From Lonicera japonica (lineage: Eukaryota > Streptophyta > Magnoliopsida > Dipsacales > Caprifoliaceae): DNA of 64,000 nucleotides. The DNA lies in the NCBI GenBank assembly GCA_021464415.1, contig CM038464.1, positions 54,239,328-54,303,327 of the forward strand. The letters are read 5' to 3'. The notes under the pieces were generated by a model, which was not told where the DNA came from, ran no database searches, and worked only from the letters and a program-made list of their open reading frames with translations. How positions within the stretch are numbered: position 1 is the first letter of the stretch; each line of letters starts with the position of its first letter. The position numbers and the translations under genes are program-made. Positions 23,638-35,244 of the stretch are shown piece after piece.

Positions 23638-24560
23638 TCACTGATATGTACCGAGGCTGAGTCTTAAATCATCCGATAAATGCATGACATCAAAGGCTCT
23701 CTCTATCTGATAGAGCCACAACTCTGCTGTATCGGGATCGGATATTCCATTAAAAGTATGAGGAGATAACTTTTTAAACTTCTCGAGGGCTACCATAGCC
23801 CGATTCTCCTGAACTCTCTCTCGAAGTTGTTCAGTATGAGCCAATACATTGGCCAACTCCCGAGCTATCGCACGAATAGCATCTACAGACTCCCCTCCCG
23901 AGGTAGAACTCTCGTGAGTGGCATGATTCACCCCATCATCAAGGATTTTTAAATCTTCCCATTGAAGAATATAGGATGGATCGTAAACATACCGTCGAAG
24001 TATCGACACATGAAAAACATTATGAAAAAGTGATATTTGTGGAGATAAAGCCAAACGATACGAAACATTTCCAACACGCTCCAAGATTTTAAACGGCCCA
24101 ATGTAACGAGAAGCTAATTTTTCTCTGCCACCAAAATGTGTGATTTTAAAACGAGGTTTGGTTTTCAAAAATACATTACTACGAACTTCAAACTCCAAAG
24201 GACGACGATGCTTATGGGCATAACTCTTATGCCGACTCTGAGCAGTAAGGAGATGTTGTCGAATAATCTTAACCTTCTAAGTGGTTTGTTCTACCAATTC
24301 CGGACCCAACAAGGTTCTTTCTCTGACTTCATACCAATAAATCGAAGATCTACACGTGCGACCATATAATGCTTCATAAGGTGCCATGCCTATACTGGCC
24401 TAAAAACTGTTATTGTAAGCAAACTCTACTAAAGGCAAATGCTCTATCCAATTTTCTCAAAAATCTAAGACACAAGCTCTCAACGTATAGAACAACTTTC
24501 CTTTAAGGCTAACCGACTCCATCACCTACATAATTCTCCATTTTCATTCCTTTTGCTTTC
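23638..24560 (-). pseudogene. Ty3/gypsy integrase C-terminus joined in frame to gag N-terminus
   Basis: From about 24560 down to 24200 the minus strand gives integrase core remnants with stops: LRACVLDF, LPLVEFAYNNS and MAPYEALYGRTCRS. The open frame 24198-23638 (186 codons) then continues with the integrase C-terminal part: REKLASRYIGPFKILERVG at residues 25-43 and SLFHNVFHVSILRRY at 56-70. After about residue 85 it changes, without a stop, to a gag N-terminus: VALEKFKKLSPHTFNGISDP at 136-155 and AELWLYQIERAFDVM. In intact elements gag is first and integrase last, so the order is permuted. The join lies near 23910-23945. No LTR separates the two parts. Confidence 0.85.
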
Positions 24561-24605
24561 ATTTTTGCCGAGGACAGAGAGAAATAAAAAAATAGGTACG
24601 GAGAT

Positions 24606-24919
24606 TGTGACGCCCTGCGAGTGATGAGTACTCCCTTGGAAAGGAAGAATTGTAGCTCAAATGGGGCATCCCACATTGGAAGATGGGGGATCCTTGGAGA
24701 CCCATATAAGTAACATATGGTCGCTAATTAAGTACGAGGCCTTTTGGAGATTCACTGGCTTCAGATCCTATCAGAACTCCGAAGTTAAGCGAGTAGGTGG
24801 CCAGAGCAATCTCAGGATGGGTGACCCCCTAGGAAGCTGGTCGTGAGCTCCCAGAAACAAAGCCGTGAGGGAAAGGGCTTCAAAACAATATCGTACGGAG
24901 GTGGGACCGTGTCGTTACA
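24606..24919 (+). mobile_element. Cassandra-like LTR carrying a 5S rRNA-derived segment
   Basis: A 314-bp block runs from TGTGACGCCCTGCG to GACCGTGTCGTTACA. Its centre (about 24745-24850) matches plant 5S rRNA: TCAGAACTCCGAAGTTAAGC and the GGATGGGTGACC box (24815-24826). 5S-bearing LTRs of about this size are the defining trait of Cassandra TRIM retrotransposons. A TGGTA follows the LTR, as at a tRNA-Met primer site, but diverges at once. The flanks GAGAT and TGGTA do not match. It is therefore a solo or truncated LTR. Confidence 0.85.
24745..24851 (+). pseudogene. 5S rRNA-derived sequence inside the Cassandra-like LTR
   Basis: The A-box area (GAAGTTAAGC, 24781-24790) and the C-box (GGATGGGTGACC) are kept, while the 5' part and the intervening segment differ from genuine 5S rRNA. 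It is therefore not annotated as a working rRNA gene. In this retrotransposon family the segment is thought to act as an internal promoter. Confidence 0.75.
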
Positions 24920-24960
24920 TGGTAAATTTGGGAAATCAACATTGACTTATAATAAAGTAG

Positions 24961-26070
24961 TGTAATAACTTGTATTTTTATTGTTAGGGATTAATATTAG
25001 CCCTGTGGTCAAAATATTTATAGGTGTATTTATTGGTGTTAAAATAGTATTAATTACAGTTGTAGACCCTTCGAATATTTTAGTATAATTGTTAGTGGTG
25101 GACTTTATATATATAAGGGGACTAAGAGAAGAACATAAAGGCTCGTGTGTAAGAGAAAAAATTTGTTAACATACATGTTTTGTCTTAAGAGAAGATAGAG
25201 AAAAAAAGAGATAGACATAGATAGAATTAAGGGGGATAAGATGAAGGGTTATTCACGAACTTAATTATGGTAATTTTTAATGTATGAGAAGTATTCAATA
25301 TGCATTCATTTGTTATTCTTATTTTGTATTCATTTAGATATATCCATATTTGTTAGCTCTATAATATTATTATTGGGCTCATTTGTTTGATGTTATATGT
25401 TGGCTGAAGTGTCAAGGACATTGGTTGGTACATGGTCCAAATATACCTACCGAATTTGCCAACAGTCCTAAATATGATGCTTGGTGATCAGCATGTGTGA
25501 GGTGAGGTGTTGGCATGGTAATACTCGGCATATGACCAAGAAAGAACTGGGTACAAGGCTGTATGTATTTATATAATACGTATGCGTGGTATTCATTATT
25601 GTTGTTGAATTAATTACGTATAAAATGTTTGTACTCTGTATATGGTGTACTTTCACATACATGTTATTCCTCCACAAGTACTCGTAGTAATAATAGGACG
25701 GGACGCAGTAAGAAGCTCGTGGGAGTATTAGAATATTTGTGTAATTTGAATAGTATAAATTATATCGTTGTATTATGGACATTATTTAAATTTGTACTAT
25801 ATCTATAGATTATTATTCATTATTTATCACCGTTATTCTTCCACAAGTACTCGTAGTGAGAGTGGGATAGGATGCAGTAAGAAGATTGTAGGAGTATTTG
25901 AACATTTTTGTAATTTGAATAGTATAAATTATATCGTTGTATTATGGACATTATTTAAATTTGTGGTGTATCTATATATTATTATTTGTTATTTATCACC
26001 CCCATAAGTAAGGCATTACAAGTGAATTTTGCAATATTTAAGAAAATCGGGGTTAGGGTGCGTCAAAGTT
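24961..26070. mobile_element. Possible LTR-type sequence with internal tandem duplication
   Basis: It starts TGTAATAACTTG at 24961. Candidate right ends are GGCATTACA at 26020 or GGGTGCGTCA at about 26065. Flanking 5-mers (AGTAG, AGTGA) are only similar. No coding sequence is found. The LTR nature is inferred from the ends and from its place in the nest. It contains a two-copy repeat with a 169-bp unit at 25672-25840 and 25841-26000, each starting CCACAAGTACTCGTAGT. Confidence 0.4.
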
Positions 26071-26291
26071 CACAATACAAGAAATAGTACATTTAATGGC
26101 GAATTTTTCAGTCCCGAAAAGCTTACAATTGGTGACGAAATATTGTTTTCGTCATGAATTATCTTTTACGACGTTGTTTTGTCGACGAACTTGTGACGAA
26201 GTTAATTTCGTCGTGGAAAGTATTTTGCGACGAAAAAATTGACTTTTAGTGATAAAATAGTTCACCACGAATTGTCCAATTTGCTATAGTG
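26071..26291. mobile_element. CACTA-like miniature element
   Basis: The ends are CACAATACAAGAAA and, reversed, CACTATAGCAAATT. The 221-bp interior is rich in TCGTCA/TGACGA and CGACGAA motifs in both orientations, and could fold on itself. This resembles CACTA-derived miniature elements of plants. A 3-bp target duplication is not evident (GTT, TCA). It lies exactly at the edge where copia RNase H sequence resumes. Confidence 0.55.
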
Positions 26292-26295
26292 TCAA

Positions 26296-26700
26296 ATGGG
26301 TCACGTATGGTTGGGTTATGTGTTTACATTGTGTAGTAATTCCATATGCCACATATCTATGTTACAAGGGGTGGTGGAATTGTTTACTACAAGGTGGAAG
26401 TATATTGTGGTGATCGAAGTCATCAAGGAAGCTTTCTGGCTTCGGGGTCTAGTTGGTGACTTGGGGGTAAGTAGCATGTGGAGATGCATTGCGAGAATTA
26501 GAGGTACAATTTATTTAACTAAGAAGCAAATTCATCAAAGGAGGACCAACCATATAGATGTCCGATTTCACTTCATTGGGAGATTATTTAGAAGGGCATA
26601 ATAATTCTAAAGAAGATTGGCACCAAAGATAATCCGAAAAATATGCTAACCAAGGTGGTACCGCTGGCCAAGTTTGAGCATTGCTCAACTTGTTAGAGTA
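26296..26700 (+). pseudogene. Ty1/copia RNase H fragment, right part of the split element
   Basis: An open piece reads GYVFTLC, then LQGVVELFTT, VIEVIKEAFWLRGLVGDLG, IYLTKKQIHQRRTNHIDVRF and HFIGRLF. These are the copia RNase H landmarks in order, with catalytic positions drifted (for example TTRWKY where TTEAEY is usual). After the stop, frame-shifted sequence gives TKDNPKNMLTKVVPLAKFEHC, the usual copia pol C-terminus. This continues the element whose RT ends at 19556. The 50 or so residues expected between the two pieces are missing. Confidence 0.88.
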
Positions 26701-28655
26701 ATATACTAAAAGCCATGATTTTATTATTATTGGTATGTTATATAGACTCGGTTTTGCTATTTTAATGAGAATCTTTATGGGCAATAGGTTACATGATATT
26801 ATTTATTTAAATATTGTGCATGTGTGTGTTTTTTATTCCATATAGTAGATGATTTGGTGTGTAGAGTATAGCTTACACACAGAGGATCATATCATCGGTT
26901 CTTGTGAAATATAAGTTTATTGGTTCACGATCTTAGATGGAATTGGACAACCATCGGTAGGATTGTAGCACAAGTTTTAGTAGTTTATCTTGACTATAGG
27001 AAATGGTGTAGTTTTAACTCGTTGTGCTAGTACACTTTATGTGTATTGAACAGGACCAGTTTGGGTTAATTGTTTTTATACTGACTATATAAAACAATTT
27101 AAAATCCCATGGTTATTATGATTACTTATGCTCTTAATCTTGAAATAATTAATAGACATATATATGTAGTGTTTGTTGTTTTGACTCATTAAAAGTGAGA
27201 TTCATTTATGGATCAATAATCTTCGTGAATTGGATGGCGACACTATATGTATGATGAATATTAATTATTGACGGAATCCGCTTCCCGGTATAGGGATTGA
27301 TGATAACCCCTTGAGAAGCTTATAAGTTTTGATCATGTCAAACCCTGCAGGTGGATTATGTTAATCCGACATGTCAAATAAGTTAAGTGGTAGGCTCAAG
27401 GATTAAGAAGTCATTTAAATATAATTGTCAGTAATTTAATTTAAATGACGGTTATCTGTAATCTTAACGTGGGGAGAATAATAAGTATTTAATAATAAGG
27501 AACTCGAAATATAATTTTGAGATAAGGACGGGAGTGCAATTATAATTCTTTAGTGGTGTGAATTATAATTTATGGAAGGAATCAATTCTTAATCGAATTA
27601 GGATTTCAGTTTTCCATAGTAAACTCAAACACTTATTTCTCCTTAGGGTCCCTATCGTAGCCTTTTATATATGCTAGCCTTGCCTCTTCTCTCGATAATA
27701 TAATTCTCACGAATTTAGGGTTTGTGCCGTAGAGAGTAGAGGATGAGATCTTGGTGATACCGTAGCCCACACTCGGTACAAGATTGCACGGCGAAAGGAA
27801 TACGATAGAAGATCTTGAGGTTCTATCGAGCCCGTGTTCTCGATTTGTCTCCACCAATCCCTGTTCGTGCTGAGACGAGATCAAACCAGAGAGATCTCGA
27901 AGGTAAAATCCGATTCCACACTAGGGTTTTACATAAAAATTTTTGTTCGGTCTATACGCAATATTAAACGATTCTGGAACTTAGTTTCCATCACAACTTT
28001 GGTCAATATCCTTCGATATTGATTCCCTTCGGGGTAGTGGCTCTAAGGAGCCAAGGTTCTTCGGGAACGGTGGTGATATGCATGATTGATTCTTTATTAA
28101 ACTTGGGTTAGAGTATTATAAAAGGTATGTTAGAAGTTCGCCAAGGTGGAGATTTGTGGTGTTTGGCTCGTTGGTGTAGGCGTCCCAGTATAGAGCTTGC
28201 GTGGGTTACCATGCCCAGTACACATCAACGGATCTCCAAGGAAAGAATATTGGACAAATTCATACATGTATGAACCTTTACAGGGCTGAACCAGTACATG
28301 TAGCAGCGATGGAAGATAAAGTTCTATTGAGTTTATATATAAGGTTAATTAGTATAATTAATAACTTATTTGTTTATTTTTTTGTAACGGTTTGACTATT
28401 GTTTCTAATTTTCAAGGTAGATTTAGCGAAGAAGTTCTAAAGAGAAAACTAAGATTCATGCTTGTACTCTTGGTTTTAATCCAATTATAAAGTCTATCAC
28501 CCAGGTGGAGTGCAGCACTGCCAATACCTCCTTACTTGCCTTTGTTTGTTGGTAAGTGTTTTCTTCTTTATTCTCCGTTAATTACTTTTATTATTGTTTC
28601 TTGAATTCCTGCGCGTTGTGTTAATAACTTGTTTTATTTAGGGTTTTGTACAACA
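26701..28655 (+). mobile_element. Ty1/copia 3' non-coding and LTR-like sequence
   Basis: The block directly follows the copia pol C-terminus. It contains AACGTGGGGAGAATAATAAG near 27468, GATAAGGACGGGAGTGCAAT near 27522 and CCTTCGGGGTAGTGGCTC near 28025. A polypurine-like CCAAGGTGGAGATTTG at 28142 resembles the tract before copia 3' LTRs. No gene was recognised. The right edge, where SnRK2-linked sequence begins, is near 28655. Confidence 0.55.
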
Positions 28656-29832
28656 TGTATTGTTATAACATGAAGAAGGATCGATGTTGTATTTGCCGAT
28701 TGGGCTCCTCTCCATTATTATTTTTGTTCAATTTTCTTAATGGAGCTCATTTCAAGGGTTAAAAGGATGACATTTTTCTTCAAATGTGGTGAAAATGGTC
28801 TGTGTAATGTGTATATATATATTCTCACTGGCTTGCAATCAACACATTATTATATAGGGTAAGTCATTAGCCCTTCACATTAATATTCAATACTCCAAAA
28901 TTATTTTTAGTGACTTTTTATATATATTTTTTTTAATACTTTTAACCCATTAAAGAAATATTTTTATTTTTTTATTTGCGTTAACGGTCATACCCTATTA
29001 TATATTGCATTTAAGTTTAAATGTATTACGTATGCCTATTAGGGTGCGTTTGATTGCAAGCGTGGAATTTGCATGAAAAGAAAATAAGTTACCGGTAATT
29101 GATTGCCTGAATTGAGTTGCATGGAAAATAAGTGTAGTGTGTTTGATTGCCAATTTTCTACCCGGAAAATGGTTGTATTGTGGCATTTTTAATGTAGAAA
29201 AAATTATGGGTATTTTTTTTTACATTATTGGGATCTTGTTTAGCAATAATTTTAATAAAATTTTTTATTATATTTTGAATTTTGTAGTTTAAGTTGTAGC
29301 ATTTTTAGTGTAAAAATGAAAATGTTGTCTCGAACTAATTGCCTGGAAAATAAAAACTAGTCAAAGAAAATATTTTCCTTGTTTACAAGGAAAATGTAAG
29401 TGTGTGAGCAAAAGTGGGAATTCAATTGCAGAAAAAAAAGCCAATACACCTTAAGTTTCAAATCAGTAAAATACTCCCAATCAAACACACCCTTATTGTT
29501 CTTAAATATTTGGATGTATGCTTGCATAGATTATTGGTAGCAATAAAATAACAAAAGAAAATAACTAACAGTCACACCAACACACTACAGTTTCCAGTAA
29601 GTAAGGACTTGGACAAGCTATTGGTTAAGGAGCTCATTTAAATCAAATTCCCACCCCTATATATGCTTTACAGCTCCCCAGTCTCCTTTGACAGGTCTCT
29701 CTCTATTTTTGTTTTGAGTTTCTCAAAGTCTACATATATATAGATATATATGTATACAGAGAGAGAGTGAGAATTATTGTTAAATGCATGTTATGTTTAT
29801 TTTTTGAGAAATAGAGAGAGAGAGAGAGAGAA
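28656..29832 (+). promoter_or_regulatory. SnRK2 upstream region (promoter and 5' UTR), with a MITE insertion
   Basis: The region is recognisable as the 5' flank because its landmarks are duplicated at 18161-18852. A TATATAT box lies at 29658-29664 and an inverted CCAAT (ATTGG) at 29620-29624; the TATA box is kept in the broken copy. A (GA)n run at about 29812-29831 ends just before the start codon. Which bases are transcribed cannot be told from sequence alone. The MITE at 29042-29492 sits about 170 bp upstream of the TATA box. Confidence 0.65.
29042..29492. mobile_element. PIF/Harbinger-like MITE (Tourist type) in the SnRK2 promoter
   Basis: The ends are GGGTGCGTTTGATTG and, reversed, GGGTGTGTTTGATTG (14 of 15 identical). 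Flanks are TTA (29039-29041) and TTA (29493-29495), the target duplication of PIF/Harbinger elements. The element is 451 bp with no coding capacity. The duplicated promoter at 18161-18852 lacks it: TATGCCTATTA there runs straight into an (ATT)n run. Confidence 0.88.
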
Positions 29833-32800
29833 ATGGAAAGGTATGAGATATTGAAGGATTTGGGGTCAGGGAATTTTGGTGTGGCAAAGCTTGTGAGAGA
29901 TAAATGGTCAAATGAGCTTTTTGCTGTCAAGTACATTGAGAGAGGTCATATGGTCTGTCTCTTCATTCTCCCTCCCTCACCCTCACCCTCACCCTCACAA
30001 ACTCATTTCATTTCATTTTTTATTTCAATACCTCTGTTTTGTATTCATTTTCTATCTATTACTCAACTGTGTTTTGTAGTGTTTCTTCATTTTTCCATCT
30101 GGGTTGTGCCATTTGTATCTGGGTATCTCTCTCACACACACAAAATTCAATAAACACACTTCATTTGAATAGCTAATTTTTGGGTTTCTGTTGTTTAAGC
30201 ATCATTTTCAATCTGAGTTGTATCATTTTTAATTTGGGTCTCTCACTTAATTTGAGTGCTGGCTTCGTTTGAGTTTTTATTTTTTTCATTACTGAAATCT
30301 AAAATTGTAATTTCACATGGAAAGTTCGAGCTTCATTGAGTTATGGTTCAACTCTTGACGTGACCTATACAAGTTTTGCAGTGTTATATTTACTATTTTA
30401 AGATTTAAGAACGAACAAAAACTCGAACTGGCCGGCTAATTTTAGGTTCTGTATCAGTTACTGAACTGGGTTAATTTGAGTTGTTTCAATTTCATCATTT
30501 TCATCTGGGATTTCGTCAATTTTGAGTGTTTCTTTTGAAAACTTTTAGTGGAATAATCAATTAATTAATTTGGGGATTTGTTTGGAGTTTACAGATTGAT
30601 GAGCATGTACAGAGAGAAATCATGAATCACAGGTCATTGAAGCACCCAAACATCATTAGATTCAAGGAGGTACAATTTAATTACTTTAATTTAATTTAGT
30701 TCAATTTTAAAGTCAAATATTCTGTAAATTACTTTTATATGGTTTAGAACAGAATATACCTGCCCTTTCAACTTCTTTACTTTGTTTTGATATATATTCC
30801 TCTATTCTAGTTGTTACTGGCTTTCAATCCGATGCTTTTATGTATTGTACCTTAGATAAGTAAAAGTACAACCCATATGAGCATGTTGGTAAAAATCATG
30901 CAATGCATATTTTTGTAACAATGTCATTTTCCTACTCTGGACAGAGAATTACTTCATCAACTTATCTCTCTAACTTTCTTTGTTTAGTTACATTTCTTTC
31001 TAACTTTCGGCCTCCAAGAATTGTACTTGTTGATAATTGTCCTAAAACTACAATCTTTTAGAAGCATGTAGATGGAAATTGTAATTAAAGATTTATATTT
31101 CTCTCATCTCAAATTGATACGTTGATATTCTTCTCTCTCACTATTGTTTGTTCTAAATTAATAGCACATTTTGGTAAACAATAACGTATTAAATCTCTCA
31201 AACGAAAAATAAGTTGTATTTTTAACAATTGATCATATATATCATATTTAAAGTTATCAACATCAAAGTGGGACTTATAGTTTTAAACACAAAGACGAAA
31301 AGAGTATTATTTTTGCTAGTTTTGTGTCCCAAATAGGGACTTAAAATTAAAATTTGATTTTAGTATAAAAAAGTTTTCTTATAAATGAAATGTTTCGTGT
31401 ATGGTTAATATTAGAAAGGATGAAATCAATTGATTAACTTTCTAATTTGTTGGTTTTTTGCACTTAAAACGTGGAAAACAGTATAGAAGCAATTCAATGT
31501 CTTTTCATTTGTAACACCGATCCAATACATAGTCCTAGTTTACCAAACTCTTCTCAAGCGACCGAGTAGAACCTTAATATGACATAGAAATTTATTTATT
31601 TTGATTTACAATAACTTTAGCATGTACTCTAAGGGCGTGTAATAACATTTTACGAGTCCCATACATATTCCATGTACCGACAAATTAGCTCTTAAAATGG
31701 ACTACTTTATTTCTGGCTTGTTCTAAGTGCTCTTTCTTTCTTTTGTACTTTTATGCTTTAATTTGGGATACAGAGTAAGCCCTTCTGCATTATAGAGAAT
31801 CAGATACCCCCATACGCAATTTGAAGATGAAGTCGTCTTCGGCTTTGCTTCATACTCTCTTTAATTAGATGAATCCCTTTTTCTTCCTCTAGTTCAACCA
31901 TAAATTGAAGTGGTCCATCACAATATTTACAATCACCACCTCTTTATTTTGGGTTTATTACATATAGCTCGTCTTGTATTTGGATAATTATAATATAATT
32001 ACCTCCCCTAGCTTTGGTATTTTTCATCTTCAATCAATTGCAAAATATTCCTCTTCATGGGGTCAATCTCAAAAATCATAGGGCTCTATGGAATCTCCAA
32101 ACTTTATTATTTAATTTTTAGCACTTTGCACCATTTTTGTCATCTTTCATGAAATAACGACAGGGTACATGTTGTGTATCACTGTGCAGGTATTGCTAAC
32201 ACCGGATCATTTAGCTATAGTCATGGAATATGCATCGGGAGGAGAACTTTTTGAGAGGATATGCAATGCTGGTAGATTCAGTGAAGACGAGGTAACTAAA
32301 TTAATTATAAAGTTTATTATATAATCTTAATTACATTTTTTGTGATTGATTAAATACTACGTACCTCTAACTTGCAAATGCCATTGCTACTTTGTACTTC
32401 CAATATGAATTTTTATGTTATGAAACATTTTCTCTAGTTGGTTATTCTTTTTTATTTTATTTTTTTCGTATTTTTCCTCATTTCAGGCAAGATTTTTCTT
32501 TCAACAATTGACATCGGGAGTCAGTTATTGCCACTCGATGGTATTCCTCATCGCGTAAAACTTGATTATTCGGTTGATTAAATCTTTTAATTATTTCTTT
32601 AATTTAGCATTTTGATCTATGACTTAAAATGTTATTTGATCGATACAGCAAATTTGCCATAGAGATCTCAAGCTAGAAAACACACTCCTAGATGGGAACT
32701 CTCCGCCGCGCCTTAAAATATGTGACTTTGGATATTCCAAGGTAACAAATTCTTCAAACGTACACCCAATATAGTTTATATGGAATTTCATTTGACAAAA

Positions 32801-35244
32801 ATAATATAAAGTTAAAATAATTGTACTTTTCAAATTTTGTGATTGAAATTATGTGGTATACTTTGAACTTAATTACAATAGCAAAATACATTATTGCATA
32901 TTAGTCTAAAGTTTTGAAAAATAATTATAATCAGATACTGCAATACAATATATTGCTGTAACGAAGCATGATTGTCATATACAAAATAGCTATTGGAAAG
33001 TTAAGCATTATGAATTATTTGTAATAATTTGTATTTGATCATACATTTCCATGATTCAACTTTTGATTGTTAGATATTGGAGTGTTTGATTGTCAAATTA
33101 ATCAATAGATTGTAATAATAGGATGAACTACAATTGTAACAACGCGACAAACTACTTGTAAGATTGCAATGAACTTCTTGTAGCAACATAGTGAAATGAT
33201 TGTTGTAGTCAAATAAAATTGATTGCAGCATCACACGGTTAATGAATTGATTGGTTGCTAGCTTTGTAATTATTATGTGGTTGTAACAATTTATAAATTT
33301 CATCAAAAGTCAAAATTGGACCTCGTTATAAAATCTTTTAAATTGTGACTGCATTCACTTTGTAAAAGAAAGATCTTGATACAATTGGCACTAAAATCAA
33401 TGGCAAACTTCGAATTAAACAATGAATTGAATGAATAATTAACACTATATTTTTCTTTCTTGTTGGGCGGAGCTGAAGCCTATATACTGCTGTCACAATT
33501 TGATCCCGACTAAACTTAATTAAAAAAGCATAAAAAGAATTCCATCAAATACAATGTCAAAGCTGGATTTCCAAATAAGAAGATTTCAATTATTGTATAA
33601 CCAACTTGCAGCTTGCTTTCATTTTTCAGTCATCAGTGTTGCATTCACAACCCAAATCAACAGTGGGAACCCCTGCCTACATTGCACCAGAAGTTTTGTC
33701 AAGAAAAGAATATGACGGAAAGGTAATAATAATAATAATATTATTATTATCTATTTTCTTTTTCATAGTTTTGTAGGGCCTTGTTTGGTAACCTATAAAA
33801 ATCATGACCAAATTCTTGTCCTGGATATATATATATATATATATATATATAAACGTGCAGATTGCGGATGTTTGGTCTTGTGGTGTTACCTTATATGTGA
33901 TGCTGGTTGGTGCTTATCCATTTGAAGATTCTGATGATCCAGTAAATTTCAGGAAAACTATTAATGTAAGCCATAGCCATAATTAATAATCACAATAATT
34001 TTACGAGAGCTGAAACTCTTTATTTTCAAATTGATTATTAGATCTTTTGTTGTGTGAATTAGCAGCTTTCAAAAAGAAAAATAAAAAAATTAGCCATAAT
34101 TTCAAATTTTAAAATTACTCATTGACTTTTTCTTCATATATATATATATATATATATATTATTTGATGGGGGTTGTTGTTAATGAAAATTAATTTAATGG
34201 TTTTGGCAGCGCATACTTAATGTCCAATATTCAATCCCTGACTATGTCCGCGTATCAATGGACTGCCGACATCTTCTATCTCGAATATTTGTAGCTAACC
34301 CTGAAAAGGTTTCTATTTCTATCTCTTTATTGTCATTAATTTTATTTTTTGTGTGAAAAGATCCAATTAAGTAGGATTTCTAGTTAAAAATGTTTGCACA
34401 TATATAAATTTTTTATCTTGTCTGTCTTCTTTGGGATAAATAAATTGACCTATTATGTGCTTTGTGTTTATTACACAAACCTCCCTTATATTTTGAGAAA
34501 TTACCCTAGCCTCCCGTATATTCAACATTTTCCGCTTTTGATTCCAACTATCTTTCCGTTGAGATTTACTATATGAAAATATAAACAAACTTTACTATAC
34601 AGTACACTTGGATATTTATGAAGAATCTTTCTAAAATAAGGAAGTTATTGATAAAATTTGTCGTCTAGAGGGATGTCGCTGTTATGAAACAAATCTTTTG
34701 GGATGTCATTGTTAAAAGCCTGAATTCCATGAGAGGTCAGCAAAATTTTTTCAAAATATAAAGAAGGAATGTACAATAATTGTGAACACAATTAAGGTAG
34801 GCCAACCTAATTCTTCCTTTTTTCTTCATAGGCTGTATTTGATAGTCAAAAGCTTCTCTTATGCAAAAAAAAGGGTATGGGTAAAATATGCGTTATTTTA
34901 TATATTTATTTAATTTAATTTATGTGTTTTTTATGTAGAGAATAAGTATACCAGAAATTCAAGAGCACCCATGGTTCTTGAAGAACTTACCAAAAGAATT
35001 CATGGAAGGAGAGGAAGATGGATTTCAAAATAACAATAGTAATGAAACAAATAATCCATCACAGAGCATTGAAGAAGTGATAACAATAATACAAGAAGCA
35101 AGGAAGCCAATAAAGGGGGGCCCTAAAATTGAAGGGCAGTTTGTTGGTGGGGGAGGAAGTATGGACATTGATGATGAAATAGACACTGATGCTGATCTAG
35201 ATGATGAAACTGAGACAAGTGGGGATTTTGTTTGCTCTTTGTAA
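29833..35244 (+). CDS. SnRK2: SnRK2 family serine/threonine protein kinase, SnRK2.7/2.8-like
   Basis: Plant-specific kinase of the osmotic-stress/ABA signalling network; cytosolic and nuclear in known relatives. Nine exons, all with GT-AG introns: 29833-29952, 30595-30669, 32190-32291, 32487-32540, 32649-32741, 33630-33722, 33861-33965, 34210-34308, 34939-35244. Every exon is a whole number of codons, and together they give 348 residues, the family's usual length. Kinase landmarks are complete: GSGNFG loop at 11-16, K33, HRDLKLEN at 121-128, DFG at 143-145, activation loop with S158-T159 (the OST1 S175/T176 position) and APE at 167-169. The C-terminus has the SnRK2 box [14 protein letters not shown] (288-301), then an acidic tail ending SGDFVCSL. 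That tail and the start [19 protein letters not shown] point to subclass II (SnRK2.7/2.8) rather than the strongly ABA-activated subclass III. The start is fixed by the family N-terminus. No defect was seen. Confidence 0.96.

Noticed and set aside
24745..24851. Functional 5S rRNA gene
   Set aside because: Only the central and 3' parts match 5S rRNA, and it lies within a 314-bp LTR-like block, so it is a Cassandra-type derived sequence.
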